Virus record (IMG/VR): IMGVR_UViG_3300025085_000115
Location: 1 to 30,668 of that record
Length of the DNA: 30,668 nucleotides
DNA from: a virus
Direction: 5' to 3' (one strand)
Shown: piece by piece, positions 14,936-22,788 of the stretch
Position numbering within the stretch: the first letter of the stretch is position 1
Layout of the letters: every line of letters starts with the position of its first letter
The notes under the pieces: model-generated
Told to the model about the DNA's origin: nothing
The model's database searches: none
Seen by the model: the letters and a program-made list of their open reading frames with translations, nothing else
Program-made: the position numbers and the translations under genes

Positions 14936-17900
14936 ATGGAGAATTCAAAGAAAACATTTATAGCAGGTATTAATACTGATGATTCTTTTTTTGCATTAAC
15001 TGCTCAAGATAATTTAGACGCTCTTAATTCAAGAGTTGTAACATCTTCAGAAGGTAAAGCAGGATCAATATCTAATGTTGATGGAACAAGAAAAATACCA
15101 AACTATAACTCTTTTAAAAACACAAAAGTTATTGGATCTTACGAAGATGCAACAAGTAACAATGTGTTTTATTTTCTGGTAAACACAGAGTCAGGAAATA
15201 GTTCTATTTATTGTTACAAACCAAAAGAAGATAATATTTATAAAGTATTGTCTGACAGTAACTTAGAATCAAGTTATAAATTAGGATTTAATCAATTGAA
15301 GCCTATTACAGGAATAGGTTATATAGATGATATATTATATTGGACTGGAGTTGAAGGTAAGGAACCTTTTAGAATTAATGTAGAAAGAGGTATATCAACA
15401 AACAATGCTTCTTATACAACTACATTTGATCCTTATATACTGCCCCTAAAAAAATCTATAATTACTTTAATTCGTAAGCCTCCGATGCTTCCGTTAAAGA
15501 TAACAATTCAGGAAGACTCTGATCGAGATACATCGTTTTTAAAATCTAGATCTCATACGTTTGCTTATAGATATGTATACAAAGATGGTGAAACTAGTGT
15601 ATTTTCTCCAACCTCACATCATTATCCAAATCAAGATATGGATGATGATAATCATAAAACTTCTAGAAAAATTAAAGTTGATTTTCCATTGTATGAAGCA
15701 GAGTCAAATGGTATATCACAAGACGTACATAAAATTCAATACGCAGTTAAGTTTGATAAAGACACTTCTTATTTTATATGGAAAGAGTTTGATAATGTAA
15801 CACATACAACAGAATTTGCAGCACAAAACAATGCTGTAGAAGGAGTTATTACAGCAGATTTTTACAATGACGTTTTAGGTTTTGCTGTTGATGATGTTAA
15901 CTCTATTAAGTTATATGATACTATTCCATATGAAGCCGAAGCATTAAGCATTGCAAGAAATAGATTGTTTTTAGGAAATATTAAAGAGGGTAGATTAAAT
16001 CCAAAACAAATAAACTCTACTGATATATCTTTAGAATTGTTAACATCAAATTTTTCTGATTCTTTTTCTCAATATGATAGAAATAGAGGTGGTAAGGTAG
16101 GATTTTCTCATGCTTCTGCATATCAAATTGGTATTGCTTTTTTTGATTTTGCAGGTAGAACTGGCGGTGTTTTAACTGATGACAGTTTAAAAATTATAAC
16201 TCCAGAAAGAGATCTTTCATTAAACACTTATAATTCTTTTATAAATTTTACTTTAAATGAATCTCTAAGAAATAAAATACCAGATTGGGCAGAATATTAT
16301 GCTATTGTTAGAACAAAAAATTTAACAAAAGATTTTACATTGTCAAATTTATCTGATAAAGTAAGATATTTTCAGACAGCATCTACAGGTAATTTTAGTG
16401 TTAATATAGAAAAGGTTTATCCTACTAATGATGATAATGATAATAAAGGATTATCTGGAACTCCAAACGGAACTTTTGAAGATCAAGAATTTGTTTCGTT
16501 TAGTACTGATCATGAAGGTCTTGCTGTAGGTTTAGGAGATTTAACATCTTATAAACAGGGGTATACTTATCAAGAAGGTGATAGAATAAAATTAATAACT
16601 GCAAACAATGTTTTTGAAGCCTCAGTAATAGGTCAAGAAGGTAAATATGTTAAAATAAACTTATACAATTTTAACGCACCTGAATATTTAAATACGTCTG
16701 CTTTATCAAATGTAGATTACTCTACTGTATATGAAATATATAGCCCTCATAAAATACAACCAAATGAGTTTTATTATGAATCATTTAATGGTAGAATTTT
16801 AAGGCAACCAAATGAATTGCCTAGTTTTTCTGATACTACAGGACAATTAATTGGTGATGTTTATTTAAAAAACTTAATTGCTGATACAAGTACACTTGAA
16901 AGTTTTTTCTTTGAAGGAAAATCTTCTACAGAAAGTGGCCAAGATAATGAAATTGTGGGTGAAATAAAATATATTGATTTTCCTATTTTCTATGGAGATG
17001 GTGTAAACGATATGTCTTGTAATAGTGGTGTTAATAATGGAACAGGTGGAGATGATCTCAGATTTGATATAAAAATAAGTTCAACTGGAACACCTGATAA
17101 ATTTAAATGGAGAAAAAGAGCAAGAACTGAACTTAGTTCTCAGGTTGCTTATTCTTCAGAAGTAAGTATAACAGGATCTAATCAGACTTTATCTGATGGG
17201 GTGACAGTAATTTTTGGTGCAACAACAGGACATACTTTAGATGACAGGTGGGTTGTAAATTATAAAATAGCAGACAACTCTGCTATGAATGAAGAGCATA
17301 AAAGGGCTTATGGAATATATCCTGGTGGACCAAATGGTACTATTTTAATTAACTCTGATATAAGAGTTTATTTTACTGAATATAAAGGAGGAACATTTTT
17401 TGCGGATGAGGTTAGAAATACTTGGGATTTAGACTATCCTGGTTCACAGGTTACTCAAACATATGCAAATATAGAAGAATTGTTCTGGGAAACTACTTTT
17501 GGATCATCAATAGTTTCATCAGCAACAGGAGGTATGAGTAATTTTGCTTTTAGAAGAGGAACATTAATTCCTAACGGAAATGGTGGACAAACTCAATTAA
17601 ATATATTAGATCATGAAAACAACCCAGGATCTCAATCTGTAAGTAATACTGATGGTTCTACCATTCATATGATTTATGAAGGTACATTGAGAAAGAATAA
17701 TGGTGGAAGAAATATAGATTCAACTAATAACATTAATGTTGACTATACAGATGAGTTTCCGTATGCAGCAGAGTCAATGAATCCAAGTAATGATTATTTT
17801 TTAAACTGGATTCAGATAACAGGCAAACCTAATTTAGTGCCTTCAGAGGTTAGTAGTCAGAAAAAAACTACTGGTATTGTATTTAGTGAAACTAAAATAC

Positions 17901-20176
17901 CAGGAAGTAAAATAAATGGACTATCAAAATTTAGTGCCTTAGATGAAAAAAGATTAGATGATGCTACTGGACCATTAAGATCTTTAAAAATAACAAGTAA
18001 AACACAATCGACAGGTTCTGTTTTATTAGCCATTTCTGAAAATGAAACTACAGGCATATATCTAGGTGAACAACAATTACAGCAAACATCTAGTGGAGGA
18101 CAATTCTTAGCGGTTTCTTCTGGGGTTATAGGAACCATGAACACATTACAAGGATCATATGGAACACAGCATCCAGAGTCAATAGTAGTTAATGAAGGGA
18201 CAGCATTTTGGTTTGATGTAAAAAACCAAACAGTAGTAAGATATGATTCTAATGGTTTAACAGCAATTGGAGATAATAAAATGAAAACTTTTTTCAAAGA
18301 AAAGTCTAGTATTATTTCTACTGATTCATTACCACATTTTGTGGTAGGAACTTATGATGATTATAATTCAGAATACATTATAACTTTACCTAAAACTGGT
18401 GAGGTTACAACGGTGTTACAGGAGGATCCTTATTATCCAGACACACCTATAATTGATATTACTAATGAAGGTGAAGTGCCTTCTACAAAAATAATTGACT
18501 TTACAATTATAAAACCTTGGAATATAAGTGGATCAATTACGATTATTGAAGGTGTTGGTACAATAACATTTGATTCTCCATACGGTTTTACTATACCTAG
18601 TTATGTTGTTATGGATCCTAGTGGATCTGATATCACTATCACAAATTCTAGTAGTGGTGGATTTACTGAAAATTCTGGAGGATATTTTGAATCTGGATCT
18701 GGGTCTTTAACTGTTAGTAATGTTTTTGGTGATATAGATTTTATACAATTACAATTATTAATGTTTGCAGTTCCATCTTCAGAAGACATTATTGTATCTA
18801 ATTTATTAGAGTACACAAACGACACTTCATTTTTGTATGGATCTCAAAGTAGTGGTAACACACCAATAAGAGTAACAGGTGCCACTTCAGGAACTTTCCC
18901 AATGTTTGAGGAAAAAAGTATTTCTTTAACAAATGGAACCGCAACAATTGCAGGCACTTCTTCAATAGCATGGCAATTTGGAAACACAAACGATAACTCT
19001 ATTAATTTTACAGAGTGTTCACTAGGTGTTTGCAGTAACATTCCATCAAGTAGAGTATCAACAAATGCAACAGCCATTGACGAGTCAGGCACTACAATAG
19101 GCTATCAACCTGGATCTTTTAATATTGTTATTAATGACATAAGCGAAAATATAGATAGTATAGTTATAGATTCTAGGCCATTGAAAAAAGCCCAGTTAAA
19201 TGCTGTTCTTTTTGATGATATTACTTCTTCAAGTTTAGAATTAAATTCATCTATAGTTTTAAATAGAGAGACTGCAACTGAATTTGGTTTTGTTTATTCT
19301 ACTACAAATACTAGTCCTGTAATAGGAGGATCTGGGGTGACCAAACAAACTGTTTCAGATGCAACTAGTATGTCTTATAATATAACTGGTCTAAGTGCTG
19401 AAACAACTGTTTATGCAAAAGCATATTTAATATCAAACTTTGGTACTAAATATGGAGCATGTTATAACCAGGCTACAGGATCTGCAAGTAATACCGCACC
19501 ATCAGTAACGTCTACATCTTTTAGTTCTAGTAATAATAGGTTTACAGGAACTATTACTTCTAATGGTGGATCCTCAGCAGGAACAAATGGAATTACAGCA
19601 AGAGGATGGGTTTATTCTTCTTCTGACAATACACCTGTAATAGGAGAGTCAGGGGTTATAAATCTAATTCATCCACAGAATGCTATAGCATCTTTTCCAT
19701 ATGTGTTTACTAGTAATACAACTTTATTAGTAAGTAACACAACATATTATTGGAGAGCATACGCTAAAAACGATGTTGGCACTACTTATGGAAGTGTTCA
19801 GAACTTTACTACAGCAAACACATCAGTTGGTATTGGTGGTTTTATATTACAAAGTAGTACTGTATCTGCTAATGGAGGGTATGTTGATTTAGATGTTACT
19901 AAAAATGTACAGACTGGAATTGCAGCAGGATCGATAGGTGTTGTTATAAGTGCAAGTAATCAAATAATAGAATCTGAAACTGTTCAGGTTGCCTTTACAA
20001 ATACACAAACTTTAGATTCAGTACAGGTTTATATACCTGCTAATTTTGGTGGAACCACAAGAACTATTAATTTAAAAGTGAATCAGTTTACGTCTATAGC
20101 CAATGCTACAGGATCAAATACACCTGTTAGTATATCAGGAACTATAACACAACAAGCATCACAATATCAACCATAA
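14936..20176 (+). CDS. Giant nozzle/muzzle-like tail protein with Ig, FN3 and BACON-like domains
   Basis: This 1746-residue protein has several parts. The start (FIAGINTDDSFFALTAQDNL, then DALNSRV and SNVDGTRK) matches the opening of podovirus nozzle and crAss-like muzzle proteins. GYIDDILYWTG and HTFAYRYVYKDGETSVFSP (from ~208) continue that pattern. At ~1086-1150 come NEGTAFWFDVKNQTVVRYDS, NGLTAIGDNKM and VVGTYDDYNSEYIITL, the propeller-like end of such proteins. From ~1157 the sequence departs from the family. It has Ser/Gly-rich beta domains, then two FN3-like units (~1420-1525, TEFGFVYSTTN and TTVYAKAY; ~1530-1627, TTYYWRAYAKNDVGTTYG). The last is a BACON-like domain (~1628-1742) ending ISGTITQQA. 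The usual end of a nozzle protein is missing here and seems to lie in the next gene, five bases on. Function: tail tube lining, with surface domains that may bind glycans. Confidence 0.88.
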   Translation: MENSKKTFIAGINTDDSFFALTAQDNLDALNSRVVTSSEGKAGSISNVDGTRKIPNYNSFKNTKVIGSYEDATSNNVFYFLVNTESGNSSIYCYKPKEDNIYKVLSDSNLESSYKLGFNQLKPITGIGYIDDILYWTGVEGKEPFRINVERGISTNNASYTTTFDPYILPLKKSIITLIRKPPMLPLKITIQEDSDRDTSFLKSRSHTFAYRYVYKDGETSVFSPTSHHYPNQDMDDDNHKTSRKIKVDFPLYEAESNGISQDVHKIQYAVKFDKDTSYFIWKEFDNVTHTTEFAAQNNAVEGVITADFYNDVLGFAVDDVNSIKLYDTIPYEAEALSIARNRLFLGNIKEGRLNPKQINSTDISLELLTSNFSDSFSQYDRNRGGKVGFSHASAYQIGIAFFDFAGRTGGVLTDDSLKIITPERDLSLNTYNSFINFTLNESLRNKIPDWAEYYAIVRTKNLTKDFTLSNLSDKVRYFQTASTGNFSVNIEKVYPTNDDNDNKGLSGTPNGTFEDQEFVSFSTDHEGLAVGLGDLTSYKQGYTYQEGDRIKLITANNVFEASVIGQEGKYVKINLYNFNAPEYLNTSALSNVDYSTVYEIYSPHKIQPNEFYYESFNGRILRQPNELPSFSDTTGQLIGDVYLKNLIADTSTLESFFFEGKSSTESGQDNEIVGEIKYIDFPIFYGDGVNDMSCNSGVNNGTGGDDLRFDIKISSTGTPDKFKWRKRARTELSSQVAYSSEVSITGSNQTLSDGVTVIFGATTGHTLDDRWVVNYKIADNSAMNEEHKRAYGIYPGGPNGTILINSDIRVYFTEYKGGTFFADEVRNTWDLDYPGSQVTQTYANIEELFWETTFGSSIVSSATGGMSNFAFRRGTLIPNGNGGQTQLNILDHENNPGSQSVSNTDGSTIHMIYEGTLRKNNGGRNIDSTNNINVDYTDEFPYAAESMNPSNDYFLNWIQITGKPNLVPSEVSSQKKTTGIVFSETKIPGSKINGLSKFSALDEKRLDDATGPLRSLKITSKTQSTGSVLLAISENETTGIYLGEQQLQQTSSGGQFLAVSSGVIGTMNTLQGSYGTQHPESIVVNEGTAFWFDVKNQTVVRYDSNGLTAIGDNKMKTFFKEKSSIISTDSLPHFVVGTYDDYNSEYIITLPKTGEVTTVLQEDPYYPDTPIIDITNEGEVPSTKIIDFTIIKPWNISGSITIIEGVGTITFDSPYGFTIPSYVVMDPSGSDITITNSSSGGFTENSGGYFESGSGSLTVSNVFGDIDFIQLQLLMFAVPSSEDIIVSNLLEYTNDTSFLYGSQSSGNTPIRVTGATSGTFPMFEEKSISLTNGTATIAGTSSIAWQFGNTNDNSINFTECSLGVCSNIPSSRVSTNATAIDESGTTIGYQPGSFNIVINDISENIDSIVIDSRPLKKAQLNAVLFDDITSSSLELNSSIVLNRETATEFGFVYSTTNTSPVIGGSGVTKQTVSDATSMSYNITGLSAETTVYAKAYLISNFGTKYGACYNQATGSASNTAPSVTSTSFSSSNNRFTGTITSNGGSSAGTNGITARGWVYSSSDNTPVIGESGVINLIHPQNAIASFPYVFTSNTTLLVSNTTYYWRAYAKNDVGTTYGSVQNFTTANTSVGIGGFILQSSTVSANGGYVDLDVTKNVQTGIAAGSIGVVISASNQIIESETVQVAFTNTQTLDSVQVYIPANFGGTTRTINLKVNQFTSIANATGSNTPVSISGTITQQASQYQP
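19334..19342 (+). repeat. GGGGYGACC motif, copy 4 (T form)
   Basis: GGGGTGACC inside the first FN3-like unit of the nozzle-like gene, read as GGG GTG ACC (Gly-Val-Thr). Confidence 0.5.
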
Positions 20177-20181
20177 AAGAC

Positions 20182-21741
20182 ATGAGTAATTTTTGCATAG
20201 ATACAGATTTTAACCCAGGAGACGAAATAAAAATTGTTTTCAATATTAGCAATGAGGTTCCTACTACAACCGCAAAAACTGTCTATATAGTAGATTTACA
20301 AGAAGGAAATCCACATAGTATTGCTGAATCAAATATTACGCAAAGTGACTATAATTTAATACAAAGTCAAAATGAAAGTTGGAGTAATGTTCGTGCAAAT
20401 TATATACACCCAACAGGTTGGGAAAGTAATGCTGATTACTTTGCAGGTGCAACCTCTACAGATGGTTCATACAATACTACTCAAATAATAAATCAAACTG
20501 GTCACGAAGCGTCTGCTGCCAAAATAGCATCAGATATATCAAGGACCATAAGTGGTGTTACTTATGATGATTGGTATTTACCTACATCATATCAGTTAAA
20601 TACTATGTATAATTTAATGTCTGTTTTAGATCCTATAATCGTAAATCAAGGAGGAAGTAGGTTGAGAAAAAATCATTCTTGGGCTATTGTAAAAAATTAT
20701 TGGGCATCAAACGAGGCTTCTAATCAGTCAAGTAACAACCCAGTAATTAGTATGTCTTTTAATCCAAACTCAGGAGGTGGTGCAACTTTTGGTAGACGTA
20801 AATATCATAAGTTTAGAACTAGAGCAATAAGGCATCAAACTACTACTGATAACGTTTCTGTTGGAGATGTATTTGGTGGTGGAGTTATATTTAAAATAAT
20901 AGACAGTGACACAGCAATAACACCAGAAGTTGATTTAGATGTTACTATGGGTTATGCAGATACAAATATATTTTCATCTGATGATTTAGCAAGTGGTTAT
21001 TCTAATTCAGGCATAGAACTAACAGTTACTAGTAATCATGGTTCAAACCCTCAGATATGTTTTAATTATACAAACAGTAATGCAGGGTCTTATGCTTGGC
21101 AAACAAATGTGCAAATATTTAAAAAAATAGAGGAAATATCAGAGGAAGTACAAGCAGGTGCTAGGCAAACAATAGCCTGGAGTGAAGCAGCCCAAAGATG
21201 GGTTACAAGGTATTCGTTTACTCCTGAATATTTTTCTACTTATAAAACAACCTTTGCTTCATTTGTAAATGGAGAGTTATTTATTCATGATGATGTTAAT
21301 AATAAAAACTATTTTTACAATGGTAAATATCCAACTCAAATTAGTTATGTTGAGAATATAGAACCATCACAACCTAAGGTGTTTATGACACATTCTGTTG
21401 AAGGTAATTCACAACCAACTTTAACTAAGTTTGAGACGATAGATAACTGGACTATGAATAGTGACCTTATAAAAGGTGATTATATTAAAAGAGAGGGAAC
21501 TTATTACTCTGATATATTTGGAGACGTTAATGATCCTAACGTAGGAGATAACGCTTCATATGGTGATAAGTTAATGAAAGGAACAAAACTAAGAGGTCAA
21601 TACTTAAAAGTATTTATGACTTTCAGACAAGAAGATTTAGAAGTAAAACATTCTAATATTGGATATATAACAAGTAAAGGACATACAACAAATGGTGAAA
21701 GAGCAATTAATCAACGTGCATACAGAAACAAGGGTTACTAA
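20182..21741 (+). CDS. C-type-lectin-like domain joined to nozzle/muzzle C-terminal domain
   Basis: This 519-residue protein appears to be built from two unrelated parts. Residues ~70-218 resemble a DUF1566-type C-type-lectin-like fold: DDWYLPTSYQLNTMYNLM (from 129), HSWAIVKNYWASNEAS and FRTRAIRHQ (210-218). A second motif, VGDVFGGGVIFKIIDSD, starts near 226 and is typical of the start of such domains, so a partial second copy may follow. From residue ~327 the protein reads ARQTIAWSEAAQRWVTRYSF, then TFASFVNGELFIHDD, PKVFMTHSVEG and KLMKGTKLRGQYLKVFMTF. I recognise this as the end of podovirus nozzle or crAss-like muzzle proteins. It probably completes the tail tube begun by the previous gene and displays a lectin-like domain outside. 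The last 50 bases overlap the cupin gene. Confidence 0.85.
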   Translation: MSNFCIDTDFNPGDEIKIVFNISNEVPTTTAKTVYIVDLQEGNPHSIAESNITQSDYNLIQSQNESWSNVRANYIHPTGWESNADYFAGATSTDGSYNTTQIINQTGHEASAAKIASDISRTISGVTYDDWYLPTSYQLNTMYNLMSVLDPIIVNQGGSRLRKNHSWAIVKNYWASNEASNQSSNNPVISMSFNPNSGGGATFGRRKYHKFRTRAIRHQTTTDNVSVGDVFGGGVIFKIIDSDTAITPEVDLDVTMGYADTNIFSSDDLASGYSNSGIELTVTSNHGSNPQICFNYTNSNAGSYAWQTNVQIFKKIEEISEEVQAGARQTIAWSEAAQRWVTRYSFTPEYFSTYKTTFASFVNGELFIHDDVNNKNYFYNGKYPTQISYVENIEPSQPKVFMTHSVEGNSQPTLTKFETIDNWTMNSDLIKGDYIKREGTYYSDIFGDVNDPNVGDNASYGDKLMKGTKLRGQYLKVFMTFRQEDLEVKHSNIGYITSKGHTTNGERAINQRAYRNKGY

Positions 21742-22186
21742 TTATAAACAAAAATTAGAAGATCTTCAAAATATGATGATTGCTAACAATGATAGAGATG
21801 GTATCTATGGAGATGGAAAGACATTAGTTAATAATGAAGAATTCAAAATAACTCATGATTTCTCAGATCAATTGTATATGAGGAAAATGAGAATGCCTGA
21901 AGGGTCATTTGTGGTTAGTGCGATACATCATACTGATCATTTTTGGTTTTTATTATCTGGTAGAATATTTGTTACGACAGATGGAGAAACAGTAGAGCAT
22001 GTAGCACCTTGTTATGCTAGATCTATAAAAGGAGCAAAAAGATTTATAGTTTGTGCGGAAGAGTGTTTATTTATTAATGTACACAAGAACCCATCAAACT
22101 CACAAGACATTGAAGAAGTACAGGATGAATTGTACTCTATAACAATAGAAGAATATAATAAAAAAGAAAAATCATGGCAGGAATAG
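21692..22186 (+). CDS. Cupin-fold protein
   Basis: This 164-residue protein has a double-stranded beta-helix (cupin) signature: LYMRKMRMPEGSFVVSAIHH (66-85), THTD-like HHTDHFWFLLSGRIFVTTDG (84-103), then HVAPCYARSIKGAKRF and LFINVHKNP. The histidines at 84-85 and 88 and the late His (VHKNP) could form a metal site. Similar small cupins occur among the tail genes of many phages, with no established function. It lies between the nozzle C-terminal gene and the internal-protein genes. The ATG at 21692 overlaps the previous gene by 50 bases. Alternative ATGs at 21773 and 21776 would avoid the overlap and give a 137- or 136-residue protein still holding the whole cupin core, so the true start is uncertain. 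Its end overlaps the next gene by 13 bases. Confidence 0.82.
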   Translation: MVKEQLINVHTETRVTNYKQKLEDLQNMMIANNDRDGIYGDGKTLVNNEEFKITHDFSDQLYMRKMRMPEGSFVVSAIHHTDHFWFLLSGRIFVTTDGETVEHVAPCYARSIKGAKRFIVCAEECLFINVHKNPSNSQDIEEVQDELYSITIEEYNKKEKSWQE

Positions 22187-22779
22187 TTACAGCAGGATTA
22201 ATCGGAGGAGGGATACAAGCCTTAGGTGGTTTGGCTCAAGCAGCCTCTGGTATTTTTGGAAAGAAAAAAAGACAAAAAAGATTAAACGCTTTGCTTGCAC
22301 AAAGACCTAAATATAAAATTCCAACAGAAATAAAGCAGGATATGGAAATGATGCGTAACCGTAAAGATGGAAGGTTAGCAGAACAACAGGATATGAAAAA
22401 TGCTTTATTCACTAATGCACAAAATACAGTTGCTAGAGCACAAGCGGCTTCAGGATCTTTAGAAGATCAGTTAGCAATTGGAGCAAGTGCAGGTGCAGGA
22501 ATGCAAGATGCATTAATAAAAAACAGAATGGCAGGTGCACAAGAAAGAGCAAACAGAATATCTGGATATAGAGAATCGTTAACTAACCTGGCTCAAGCAA
22601 AAGACCAAGCATTTAAATTAAATGAATTAGATCCATTTAAAATGAAAGTTCAAGGAACATTAGCCAATGATGCTATGTCAAGAGAAATGACTTTTGGTGG
22701 AATTAATCAAGCAGGTGCAGGTTTAGCAAATATGGGAACAGCAGGAACAGCAGCAGGTAATATTGGGTTCCTACAATAA
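22174..22779 (+). CDS. Gly/Ala-rich internal virion protein candidate
   Basis: This 201-residue protein starts with a hydrophobic, glycine-rich segment (GIVTAGLIGGGIQALGGLAQ, residues 3-22). A basic patch follows (GKKKRQKR), then a long helical body rich in Ala, Gln, Met and Lys (residues ~50-165). The end is Gly/Ala-rich (GGINQAGAGLANMGTAGTAA). The layout of membrane-active N-terminus, basic patch and amphipathic helices, and the position right after the tail tube genes, recall T7 gp14-type ejected proteins that form a channel in the host outer membrane. Sequence similarity to T7 is not obvious, so this is an inference from layout. The 13-base overlap with the cupin gene suggests coupled translation. 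Confidence 0.82.
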   Translation: MAGIVTAGLIGGGIQALGGLAQAASGIFGKKKRQKRLNALLAQRPKYKIPTEIKQDMEMMRNRKDGRLAEQQDMKNALFTNAQNTVARAQAASGSLEDQLAIGASAGAGMQDALIKNRMAGAQERANRISGYRESLTNLAQAKDQAFKLNELDPFKMKVQGTLANDAMSREMTFGGINQAGAGLANMGTAGTAAGNIGFLQ

Positions 22780-22788
22780 AACATAATT

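Noticed and set aside
5728-15800. Short + strand open frames at 5728-5940, 8521-8706 and 15561-15800
   Set aside because: They are out of frame within the giant fibre and nozzle-like genes, with skewed composition (runs of Leu, Ile, Gln, Met) and no family pattern.
20165-20190. Programmed frameshift joining the two nozzle-like genes
   Set aside because: No slippery heptamer is seen before the TAA. The first protein ends naturally after a BACON-like domain, and the second has its own ATG five bases later.
20640-20840. Diversity-generating retroelement target in the lectin-like domain
   Set aside because: No reverse transcriptase or template repeat is present in the window, and the region is mid-gene without an obvious excess of AAY codons over its surroundings. 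The domain itself is kept as a finding.
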